Assembly: GCA_963807225.1 (NCBI GenBank) | Contig: CAWEAD010000008.1 | Location: 704,396 to 768,395 of the forward strand | DNA: 64,000 nucleotides | Reading direction: 5' to 3' | From: JAGVGT01 sp963807225 | Lineage (GTDB): Bacteria > Desulfobacterota > Desulfobulbia > Desulfobulbales > JAGXFP01 | Shown: positions 44,519 through 51,493 of the stretch, one piece after another | Layout of the letters: each line of letters begins with the position of its first letter | Position numbering within the stretch: the stretch's first letter is position 1 | Position numbers and translations under genes: made by a program | Notes under the pieces: model-generated | Told to the model about the DNA's origin: nothing | Databases searched by the model: none | Seen by the model: the letters and a program-made list of their open reading frames with translations, nothing else

Positions 44519-45685
44519 TTACTTGAAGTTGCCGTCCAGACCGCAGAGAATGGCATGCTCTTCGACGCCTTCCTTGTTATGGCAAGCCAGACAGACGGAA
44601 GTGGGCTGACCGACGAACTTCTTGGCGGCCACGTCATACAGCTTGAGCTGGCCGTCCATGGTGAATTCACCTTCCTTCGGGGCCTGAGGATTTTCACACT
44701 CAAGACCGACCTGCTTGGTCCGGGAGGTGGCGATGATGTACTTGCCGTCCGGGGTGAACATGGCATCGTGGTTCTGCTCCAGATTACCCATGGGCTCGAC
44801 GTCGATGGCCTGCAGGGTCTTGGCGTCGATCAGGAACATGACATCGGCGCCGGAGGCGGCGATCATGGAATCGTCCGGTGAATAGTAGGCCCGGAAGGTG
44901 ATGGAGCCGGGGGTACCGGCGACGGTGCCCTTGTTCAGAACCTTGACCTTGCCCTGATTGAGGTTATCCATATCCAGTTCGACCAGATCCATTTTGCCGC
45001 TGGTCTTCCCGTGGGGGGAATCGGCGGCGTTTTTGATCACCAGCAGCTTGGTCATGGCGTTGTTGGAATTGCCATGATAGAACTTATAGGGACCGGTGTC
45101 GGCGGCGGATCCTTCCAGGAAAACCCTTTGGGTTCTCTGGAGATTGGACTTATTGAAGACGTCGATGTAGGCCAGGCTGGTCATCGACAGGGGAATGAAA
45201 GTATCCTTGCTCTGACCGGAGGCGCAGTACATGGACTTGGTGTCGGTCAGTCCCTCGGGTACGTCCACGACCACGTCCTGAATGATTTTGCCGGTGCGCA
45301 GATCGGTTTTGCCGACATGGGCGCCATGGGCTTCCTTGTCGATCTTGTAAGTCGACCAGAACATGATGTTGCGGTCGTTGCTGTCGATCCGGGCGTCATG
45401 GGTGGGATGGGTAGTCCGGTCGCCGATGTCGATCTTGGTCAGCTTGGTGACCGTGATCGGCTGGGCGGCGGTGGGGTCGATCACAGTCTCGGCCTCGGCG
45501 AAATGACCGCCCATGCCGGCCACATAGAAAGTGGCGTTGTAAGTCTTGCCGCTGGCCATGGGGGCCGCTTTCGCCTCGGGCTTGTCGCCCATGGCGGATA
45601 CGTTGGCCGGCAGATTCAGACCGATTACCAGGGCCACCGCGCCCGTAAGCGCCGATCCCACCAATAACTTCTTCGATACTTTCAT
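44519..45685 (-). CDS. Secreted beta-propeller-like monoheme c-type cytochrome
   Basis: A 388-residue exported protein with signal peptide (1-31, ending VSA). The body looks like a beta-propeller, with repeated strands such as GKYIIATSRTKQ, GSITFRAYYSPDDSMIAASGADVMFLIDAKT and KTDLRTGKIIQDVVVDV. A single heme-c motif, Cys365-Leu-Ala-Cys368-His369, is near the C-terminus. I do not recognise a named family. It is strongly set up for expression (AGGAGG ribosome site, own terminator) and lies divergent to the ABC/NosL operon, so it is the best candidate client or terminal electron carrier of that locus. Confidence 0.75.
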   Translation of the reverse strand: MKVSKKLLVGSALTGAVALVIGLNLPANVSAMGDKPEAKAAPMASGKTYNATFYVAGMGGHFAEAETVIDPTAAQPITVTKLTKIDIGDRTTHPTHDARIDSNDRNIMFWSTYKIDKEAHGAHVGKTDLRTGKIIQDVVVDVPEGLTDTKSMYCASGQSKDTFIPLSMTSLAYIDVFNKSNLQRTQRVFLEGSAADTGPYKFYHGNSNNAMTKLLVIKNAADSPHGKTSGKMDLVELDMDNLNQGKVKVLNKGTVAGTPGSITFRAYYSPDDSMIAASGADVMFLIDAKTLQAIDVEPMGNLEQNHDAMFTPDGKYIIATSRTKQVGLECENPQAPKEGEFTMDGQLKLYDVAAKKFVGQPTSVCLACHNKEGVEEHAILCGLDGNFK

Positions 45686-46191
45686 GCTTTCCTCCTCCTT
45701 CGATTAATTTGCAGCAGCGACCATGTCTTGGTTAGTCGCTGCCGAACCGCCTCAATTAAAGCGACTATTACCCAAAAATAAAGGGCAATCTTTTTATGAT
45801 AGTGTTTCAATACCACACAGTGGTATGGCTGGGAAGAAAAAAATATAATTACGGACCGGAGCGAAACTGTTTTTTTTGACAACAATCCCTTGCCCGGCCG
45901 GAATAAGGTGAAATAACATGGGGTTATCCGGCAATGGTTGCCGCCTGAAATACCACCCTGGCATTTAATCGTTTTTCCGGCAAATTAAATTGTCAGGTCC
46001 GGCGGAAGTTGCATAAAGGAACACTTTACCCGGGGCCTGAAAAAATGCCCCGGAATTGACGCTTGCGCAAATGCCCGCTTTAATTTAGTTTGGATGTCTG
46101 ACAAAGGGCCGGCAACATACCTGACCGGCAGTTATATTCAATTATTATATCCGGCCACCCTTGGCAAGGATTTTATCTTTCCCCGAAAACA
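45686..46191. other. Divergent control region of the cytochrome and ABC/NosL operons
   Basis: About 500 nt with no gene and locally AT-rich. It holds the 7-bp inverted repeat at 45810-45826, the ribosome site of the cytochrome gene, and CCGGGGC/GCCCCGG-type symmetry near 46030-46052. No sigma-54 or clear -35/-10 pair was found. Confidence 0.5.
45810..45826. promoter_or_regulatory. Inverted repeat, possible operator
   Basis: ATACCAC-ACA-GTGGTAT is a perfect 7-bp dyad with 3-nt spacer, 125 nt upstream of the cytochrome start. Dyads of this size usually bind dimeric regulators; there is no T tract to suggest termination. Confidence 0.5.
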
Positions 46192-46887
46192 ATGCTGATC
46201 GAATGCGCCAATCTGGTCAAAAGCTATCGGATCGAAGACCGGGAATTCCGGGCTGTCGATGATGTTTCCTTCAATGTGGCTCCGGGCGAGTTCGTTACCA
46301 TCCTCGGGCATTCCGGTTCCGGTAAAACCACTCTGTTGAGCCTGATCGGCGGTCTGGCCCGGCCCGAGCAGGGTCAGGTCGTGATCGACAGCGTCGACTG
46401 CTGGCGCCAGGACGAGGCCGAAATGGCGATCATGCGCAATCACACCATCGGTTTCATCTTTCAGTTCGGCAGTCTGATTTCCACGCTGACCGCCATCGAG
46501 AACATCCTGCTGCCGCTCTCCTTCGGGAGACGCAGCGCACATTCGGCCGGACAGGTGCATCAGGCCCGGGAGCTGCTCGATCAGGTCGGCTTGGCCGACA
46601 AGGCTGGCTCCTTTCCGGCCCAACTCTCCGGCGGCCAGCAGCGGCGGATCGCTATCGCCCGCTCCTTCATTAACGATCCCCGGATCATCCTGGCCGACGA
46701 ACCCACCGGCGACCTGGATGAGGAGACCGAAAGAGAAATCCTCAAACTCTTCCGGAGATACAACGAACAGGGCACCACCTTTCTGGTGGTCACCCACAAC
46801 AATCACCTGGCCACCACCCAGAAACAGCCTAGAACCTTCTTTATGAAAAACGGCCGGCTCGACGAAACCACCGGCAAGGACCAATAA
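46192..46887 (+). CDS. LolD/MacB-type ABC transporter ATP-binding protein
   Basis: 231 residues with Walker A GHSGSGKTT, Q-loop FIFQFGSLIS, signature LSGGQQRR, Walker B IILADEPTGDLD and H-loop VVTHNNH. This is the class that powers FtsX-type permeases in lipoprotein or small-molecule export without crossing transport. It is the first gene of a tight six-gene operon; the next gene starts 2 nt after its stop. Two ATPases and two permeases exist at the locus, and it could pair with the permease at 43214 or at 48207. Confidence 0.92.
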   Translation: MLIECANLVKSYRIEDREFRAVDDVSFNVAPGEFVTILGHSGSGKTTLLSLIGGLARPEQGQVVIDSVDCWRQDEAEMAIMRNHTIGFIFQFGSLISTLTAIENILLPLSFGRRSAHSAGQVHQARELLDQVGLADKAGSFPAQLSGGQQRRIAIARSFINDPRIILADEPTGDLDEETEREILKLFRRYNEQGTTFLVVTHNNHLATTQKQPRTFFMKNGRLDETTGKDQ

Positions 46888-46889
46888 CC

Positions 46890-47903
46890 ATGAGACGGAC
46901 ATCTTTCTTCAAGTTTTGCAGCGCCCTGGCCTTAATCCCGATTATCCTCCAGCTCGCCGCCTGTTCCGGCGGTGACCAGGTGAAACTGGCGGTGGGTGAT
47001 CTGTCGCCCGACTTTACCATCGAGGATCTCTCCGGGCACTCGATCCGTCTCTCCGACCTCGACAACCACCCGGTGGTGATCCGCTTTTTCGTCACCGACT
47101 GCAAGTATTGCCGGGCCGATACCGGGATTTTCAACGACTATTACCGCAAACATCACGACCAGGGGTTGGAGGTGATCTACATCACCACCACGGTGGATCG
47201 GGACAAGGTGAAGAAATTCGTCGATGAACTGCAGATTCCCTTTCCGGTGGCCATCGATTACAACCGCCAGGTCTCCCAGGTTTACAACATCAAGATCGAA
47301 CCCCAGACCATCATCCTCGACGCCAGCCATCGCATCAAGGGCGCGATCCTGGGCGGGGTGACGGAAAAGGAGCTGGACGAGATGCTGGGCCGACTCTGGA
47401 ACGAACCGTCTTCAGCGCCTCCCGCCGACCAGCCCGAAGCCTCATCCCCGGCCGTCGCCGCCCCGGCCGCCACCCTCGACCAGCTGCCCCCGGACGCCCG
47501 CTGCCCGGTTTGCGGCATGTTCGTGGCCAAATACGAAGTCTGGGTAACCCGGTTGCAGATCGGCGACGCTAAATTTCTCGATTTCGACGGGGTCAAGGAC
47601 CTGATGGCCTATTATTTTCAGCCCACCGCTTACGGCGGCAAGGATAGTGACCGCAACGGCCGGATCTGGGTCAAGGACTACTACTCCCTGAAATGGCTCG
47701 ACGGTCGCCAGGCCAGCTACGTAACCGGCAGCGACGTCAACGGTCCCATGGGCCACGAGCTGATTCCCTTTTCCACCCGGGCCGGGGCCGAATCATTCCT
47801 GGCCGACCACCACGGCCGGCAGATCCTGACCTTTGCTGAGATCACCCCGGAGCTGGTTGAGGAACTGCGCGGCGTCGACCGCATGAAAGATGGCGGCAAC
47901 TAA
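46890..47903 (+). CDS. Lipoprotein fusion: redoxin (TlpA-like) domain and NosL domain
   Basis: 337 residues. A lipoprotein signal has the lipobox LAAC (Cys25). Residues 30-165 are a redoxin/TlpA-type thioredoxin fold with active-site Cys71-Lys-Tyr-Cys74. A Pro/Ala linker (172-200) leads to a NosL domain with Cys205-Pro-Val-Cys208-Gly-Met210, the Cu(I)-binding motif, then FLDFDGVKDLM, SYVTGSDVNGPMGHELIPF and FLADHHG. NosL is a copper-binding accessory of nitrous oxide reductase, but no nosZ is seen here. The fusion suggests membrane-tethered reduction of Cys/heme sites coupled to metal delivery. It overlaps the next gene by 14 nt. Confidence 0.88.
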   Translation: MRRTSFFKFCSALALIPIILQLAACSGGDQVKLAVGDLSPDFTIEDLSGHSIRLSDLDNHPVVIRFFVTDCKYCRADTGIFNDYYRKHHDQGLEVIYITTTVDRDKVKKFVDELQIPFPVAIDYNRQVSQVYNIKIEPQTIILDASHRIKGAILGGVTEKELDEMLGRLWNEPSSAPPADQPEASSPAVAAPAATLDQLPPDARCPVCGMFVAKYEVWVTRLQIGDAKFLDFDGVKDLMAYYFQPTAYGGKDSDRNGRIWVKDYYSLKWLDGRQASYVTGSDVNGPMGHELIPFSTRAGAESFLADHHGRQILTFAEITPELVEELRGVDRMKDGGN

Positions 47904-48210
47904 GGGTCCGATTCGTCCAGCCGCCTGGCTGGCCTTGCTGCTGCTGGGATTATCCGCTCTGGATGCCACCTTCTACCGACAGGCCCGCCAGGTGCGCCAG
48001 CGCTGGCAGGAGGCCCGGCCCCAAGTCGCCATGGTCACCGCCGCCCTGGGGCTGACCGATCTCTGTCTCGCCACCGAGGCCCGATACACCAGGCATCCGG
48101 CGGTCTCCGATCCGCTGGCTCCCTTCATGGATTATCCCGGCAGCCTGGAGCATTTTCCCACCGGTTCTTTCTGGGCTTACCCGACACCTTCGGTCAGGGG
48201 CGAGAAATGA
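47890..48210 (+). CDS. Small membrane-anchored protein of unknown function
   Basis: 106 residues: one N-terminal hydrophobic helix (about 10-27) that is a signal anchor, a basic amphipathic helix, then a conserved-looking extracytoplasmic end, EARYTRHPAVSDPLAPFMDYPGSLEHFPTGSFW. It overlaps the NosL fusion by 14 nt and the next permease by 4 nt, so it is a genuine operon member. No family recognised; position suggests an envelope accessory of the ABC/NosL system. Confidence 0.75.
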   Translation: MAATKGPIRPAAWLALLLLGLSALDATFYRQARQVRQRWQEARPQVAMVTAALGLTDLCLATEARYTRHPAVSDPLAPFMDYPGSLEHFPTGSFWAYPTPSVRGEK

Positions 48211-49391
48211 ACCCGGTCCTGGAAAAGCAGCTGAACCTGCTTGATTACGCCCTCTCGGCCCTGCGCCGCCGGCTGGGCAAGAACCTCGGGGTACTGCTGG
48301 TTTTCGCCGGGGTCATCTTTCTGGTCGCCTCCTTCCAGTTCCTCTCGGCCAGCCTGACCGCCACCGCCGAAAGTCTGTTGACCGAGGCGCCGGAAATCGT
48401 AGTTCAGAAGATGTCGGCCGGCCGGCAGGAGAGTGTGCCCCTGGAATACCTGGACCGGCTCGGCAAACTCTACGGCATCCGGGCCAAGGTGCCGCGAATC
48501 TGGGGCTACTATTTCGACGAAACCTCCGGCGCCAACTACACGGTGCTGGCGGTGGACCCCGAACTCATGCCCCGGGGCGACCAGCTGCTGCAGGCCATCG
48601 ACGGGCGCCTGCCGGAACCGGGGCAGGGCGAGGTGGTACTGGGCCGGGGCGTGGTCGATAACCTCAAGCTCGGCAACCGCCGTAATTTTTCCCTGTTCCG
48701 GCCGGATCTGAGTCTGAAGCCGCTGACCGTGGTCGGTACCTTCCTGCCCAGCACCGAAGTAATGACCAGCGATCTGATCTTCACCACCCTGGATAGCGCC
48801 CGCGACCTCTTCGCCATCCCCGCCGGGGCCGCCACCGATCTCTGCGTCTACGTGGCCAATCCGGTCGAAATCGCCACGATCGCCAAAAAAATAGCCGCCC
48901 TGCTGCCCGACACCCGGGTTCTGACCCGGCCCCAGATCCGCCAGACTTACCAGGTGGTGTTCGGCTGGCGCAGCGGTTTCGCCTCGATCTGCCTGCTGGC
49001 CGCCCTGGCCGCCTTCGCCATTCTGGCCTGGGACAAGGCCTCTGGTCTGTCGGCCGAGGAGAAGCGGGAGATCGCCATTCTCAAGGTTCTGGGCTGGCAG
49101 ACCGGCGACATCCTGGTCCTGCGCTTCTGGGAGAGCCTGATTGTTGCCGGCCTGGCCTTTCTGCTGGGTTGTTCGGCCGCCTATCTGCACGTCTTCTACC
49201 TGGGCGGCAGCCTGTTCCGACCGATCCTCCTGGGCTGGTCGGTGATCCAGCCCGGACTCCACCTCCTGCCGACGGTGACCGGCCGCGACCTGCTGCTGAT
49301 CTTCACCCTGTCGGTGGTGCCCTACCTGGCCGCCACCGTGATCCCGGCCTGGCGGGCCGCCATCGTGCCGCCGGACGCGGCGGTGCGCTGA
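48207..49391 (+). CDS. FtsX-type ABC transporter permease
   Basis: 394 residues with the LolC/MacB layout: N-terminal helix (about 28-50), periplasmic domain of about 220 residues, and three C-terminal helices with the coupling segment SAEEKREIAILKVLGWQTGDILVLRFWESL. It is clearly distinct from the permease at 43214. It starts in a 4-nt overlap with the small membrane protein and is followed 11 nt later by its likely ATPase. Confidence 0.9.
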   Translation: MNPVLEKQLNLLDYALSALRRRLGKNLGVLLVFAGVIFLVASFQFLSASLTATAESLLTEAPEIVVQKMSAGRQESVPLEYLDRLGKLYGIRAKVPRIWGYYFDETSGANYTVLAVDPELMPRGDQLLQAIDGRLPEPGQGEVVLGRGVVDNLKLGNRRNFSLFRPDLSLKPLTVVGTFLPSTEVMTSDLIFTTLDSARDLFAIPAGAATDLCVYVANPVEIATIAKKIAALLPDTRVLTRPQIRQTYQVVFGWRSGFASICLLAALAAFAILAWDKASGLSAEEKREIAILKVLGWQTGDILVLRFWESLIVAGLAFLLGCSAAYLHVFYLGGSLFRPILLGWSVIQPGLHLLPTVTGRDLLLIFTLSVVPYLAATVIPAWRAAIVPPDAAVR

Positions 49392-49402
49392 GGGGAGGGA
49401 AG

Positions 49403-50098
49403 ATGAGCATCAGCCGCGAACCGATAATCGTCCTGGAACAGGTCAGCAAAACCTATAACCAGGGCCATATCAACGAGGTCAACGCCCTCATGGACATCGA
49501 CCTTTCGGTCCCGGCCGGTTCCATGGTCTGTCTGCGCGGCGCCAGCGGCTCGGGCAAATCGACCCTGCTCTCGATCATCGGCTGCATCTTCCCGCCCAGC
49601 CGCGGCCGGGCCATCATCTCCGGCAAGCCCCTTTCCCGGTTGCCGGACCGTTTTCTGACCATCCACCGCCGCCGGAATATCGGCTTTATCTTCCAGCAGT
49701 TCAACGTCCTGCCCGAGCTCACGGTGCTCGACAACGTCACCCTGCCGCTCCTGCCCCTGGGAGTGGGACCGGCCGCGCGCCGGGTCCGGGGCGCCAGGCT
49801 GCTCGAACATCTGGCCATCGACCATCGGGCCTCTTTCCCGGCCGGGCAGATCTCCGGCGGTGAACTGCAGCGGGTGGCCATCGCCCGGGCCCTGATCAAC
49901 GATCCGCCGATCATCCTGGCCGACGAGCCCACCGCCCATCTCGATAGCCGGCTCTCCCACGAGTTCATGGCCACCATGGCTGAACTGAAACGAAGCGGCA
50001 AGACCATCGTCATCGCCTCCCACGATGCCCTGGTCACCGAACATCCGGCCCTGGACCGGATCGTCGACGTCAAGGACGGCCGGATCGATGTTCCTTAA
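49403..50098 (+). CDS. LolD-type ABC transporter ATP-binding protein
   Basis: 231 residues with Walker A GASGSGKST, Q-loop FIFQQFNVLPELTVLDNV, signature ISGGELQR, Walker B IILADEPTAHLD and H-loop IASHD. The start is placed at the ATG with GGGAGGG 4 nt upstream; the open frame extends 234 nt further up, but into the permease gene. It is probably the partner of the permease at 48207. The next gene starts inside its last codons. Confidence 0.92.
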   Translation: MSISREPIIVLEQVSKTYNQGHINEVNALMDIDLSVPAGSMVCLRGASGSGKSTLLSIIGCIFPPSRGRAIISGKPLSRLPDRFLTIHRRRNIGFIFQQFNVLPELTVLDNVTLPLLPLGVGPAARRVRGARLLEHLAIDHRASFPAGQISGGELQRVAIARALINDPPIILADEPTAHLDSRLSHEFMATMAELKRSGKTIVIASHDALVTEHPALDRIVDVKDGRIDVP

Positions 50099-51107
50099 CA
50101 TCTGGAGCCTGGCCCTGACCTTCTGCGGGGCGATCGCCCTGTTTCTGGTCGGAGTTGCCGCCCGCACCGGCTGGCGGGTTCTGCGCCACTGGAACCCGGC
50201 CAGCGACGACAACCTGCAGATCCGGCTGGAAAGCGAGACCTGGCTGGCCTCCACCCTGATCCAGTACGGGCTGGGGCTGCAGCTCCTGACCCTGCTGCTC
50301 CTGATCCTGGCCGCCGACCAGTTCAGCCAGGTGATCGCCGGGGCCATGTGCGCCACCGGCAGTCTGCTGGCCGATCCCTTCGGCATGCCCACGCTCTACC
50401 TCAAGCTGGCCGGGGTTTTCCTCTACGGCTTCTGGTTGCTCCTGCACCAGCTCGACATCCGGGTCGAAACCTACCCGCTGGTCCGGCTCAAGTTCATCTA
50501 CCTGTTGTTCCTGCTGCCTGTTCTGCTGGCCGATTTCACCTTGCAGACCCTGTATATCGCCGGAATCAAGCCGGACATCATCACCTCCTGCTGCTCGGTG
50601 GTCTTCGCCGAGGCCGGGCCCGACAGCGGCAACCTGATCGGTATTCTGCCGCGCGGAACCATGCTCGCCGCCTATTACGGCACCATCCTCGCCCTGGCTC
50701 TAATCGGCGTCCTGCTGCTCAAGACAGGCCGGGCGGGACGGCGGCGCCCTTTACTGACCGGGCTCTACAGCCTGGGCTGGGCCGGCTTCTTCTTTCTGGC
50801 CCTGCTGACCATCACCTCGATCATCTCCTGTTACATCTACGCCATGCCCAATCACCGCTGCCCCTTCTGCATCATCAAGCCCGAATACCACTATATCGGC
50901 CTGGGTATTTACGCGGCCCTGATCGGCGCTACTTTCTTCGGCGCCTCGACCGGCATTGCCGGGCTCCTGGGCCGAAACCCGGAGCTGACCGGACCGGCCG
51001 GACGCTACCAGCGGACGGCGGTCAAGATCTCCCTGGTCCTCCTGGCCCTTTTCACCCTGCTCACTTCCTACCACTACCTGCGTTACCTGATTACCGGCGG
51101 GGAGTAG
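50088..51107 (+). CDS. Polytopic membrane protein of unknown function with Cys pairs
   Basis: 339 residues with about eight hydrophobic helices. Two Cys clusters stand out: ITSCCSVVF near residue 164 and HRCPFCIIK near residue 262, the latter between helices. CPxC at the end of a membrane helix recalls VKOR/DsbB-type thiol oxidoreductases, but the rest does not clearly match and I make no assignment. It overlaps the ATPase by 11 nt and ends the ABC/NosL operon. Given the redoxin domain encoded in the operon, transfer of reducing power across the membrane is a reasonable guess. Confidence 0.65.
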   Translation: MFLNIWSLALTFCGAIALFLVGVAARTGWRVLRHWNPASDDNLQIRLESETWLASTLIQYGLGLQLLTLLLLILAADQFSQVIAGAMCATGSLLADPFGMPTLYLKLAGVFLYGFWLLLHQLDIRVETYPLVRLKFIYLLFLLPVLLADFTLQTLYIAGIKPDIITSCCSVVFAEAGPDSGNLIGILPRGTMLAAYYGTILALALIGVLLLKTGRAGRRRPLLTGLYSLGWAGFFFLALLTITSIISCYIYAMPNHRCPFCIIKPEYHYIGLGIYAALIGATFFGASTGIAGLLGRNPELTGPAGRYQRTAVKISLVLLALFTLLTSYHYLRYLITGGE

Positions 51108-51114
51108 GGGGTGG

Positions 51115-51155
51115 GAATTAAGAATTAAGAATGCAGAATGCGGAATTTAAAATGT
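51115..51155 (+). repeat. Arm of the GCAGAATTAAGAAT repeat family
   Basis: GGAATTAAGAATTAAGAATG followed by CAGAATGCGGAATTTAAAAT, eight bases after the membrane protein stop. Same unit as at 58.8-62.7 kb. Confidence 0.6.
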
Positions 51156-51280
51156 CGGATAGAGGTATGCCGGGGAAGGGCGAAGCCCGGCAGTCTTTAA
51201 TGGTGCAAGGCGAATTAGCGGGGCGTAAACCTTTGAAGCGAGAGGAAGGGCGCCTGGCAATTACCGACAGGGAGGCGTGA

Positions 51281-51493
51281 ATGGCGGAGAAAATCTGTTA
51301 CTGTTTCGATTACACGGACGAGGATATCGAGCGTGATGTCCGGGTCCACGGTAAATCGCTGATCATGGAGAAGATCATGGCCAGCAAGAAGGCGGGCGGT
51401 TGCCGCTGCGCCACGGAAAACCCCAGGGGACGCTGATGTCTGGCCGATGTCCGCCAGGTGGTGGACCGAACCTTGAAAGAAATCAAGCCATGA
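51281..51493 (+). CDS. [2Fe-2S] CopZ/BFD-like protein, candidate selenoprotein (in-frame TGA at codon 52)
   Basis: 70 residues if TGA 51434-51436 is read as selenocysteine, 51 if not. Cys6-Tyr-Cys8 and Cys41-Arg-Cys43 match the bacterioferritin-associated-ferredoxin/CopZ N-terminal [2Fe-2S] pattern. After ENPRGR the TGA is followed by Cys-Leu-Ala-Asp-Val-Arg, where relatives (from memory) have Cys-Cys-Leu-Gly-Asp-Val-Arg, so Sec would replace a cluster or metal ligand. A hairpin with G in its loop follows (51449-51466). The readthrough stop TGA at 51491 overlaps the ATG of merB (ATGA), which an early stop would not explain. GGGAGG precedes the start. Role inferred: redox or metal handling with the MerB-like protein. 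Confidence 0.78.
51449..51466 (+). promoter_or_regulatory. Candidate bacterial SECIS element 1
   Basis: GTCCGCC pairs with GGTGGAC (7 bp, one G-U) around the 4-nt loop AGGT, with G at loop position 2. The loop begins 19 nt after the TGA, within the 16-37 nt expected for bacterial SECIS. Confidence 0.65.

Noticed and set aside
44519..45685. Naming the beta-propeller cytochrome as a cytochrome c peroxidase or nitrite reductase
   Set aside because: Only one heme-c motif at the C-terminus and no d1-heme or peroxidase signature could be seen.
46890..47903. Evidence for denitrification (nitrous oxide reductase locus) from the NosL domain
   Set aside because: No nosZ, nosD, nosF/Y set or nosR is present; the ABC genes are LolD/FtsX type, so NosL alone does not show N2O respiration.
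51440..51457. Hairpin CTGGC/GCCAG right after the first UGA as the SECIS
   Set aside because: Its loop starts only 8 nt after the UGA, too close for a bacterial SECIS. The competing hairpin at 51449-51466 has the right distance and loop.
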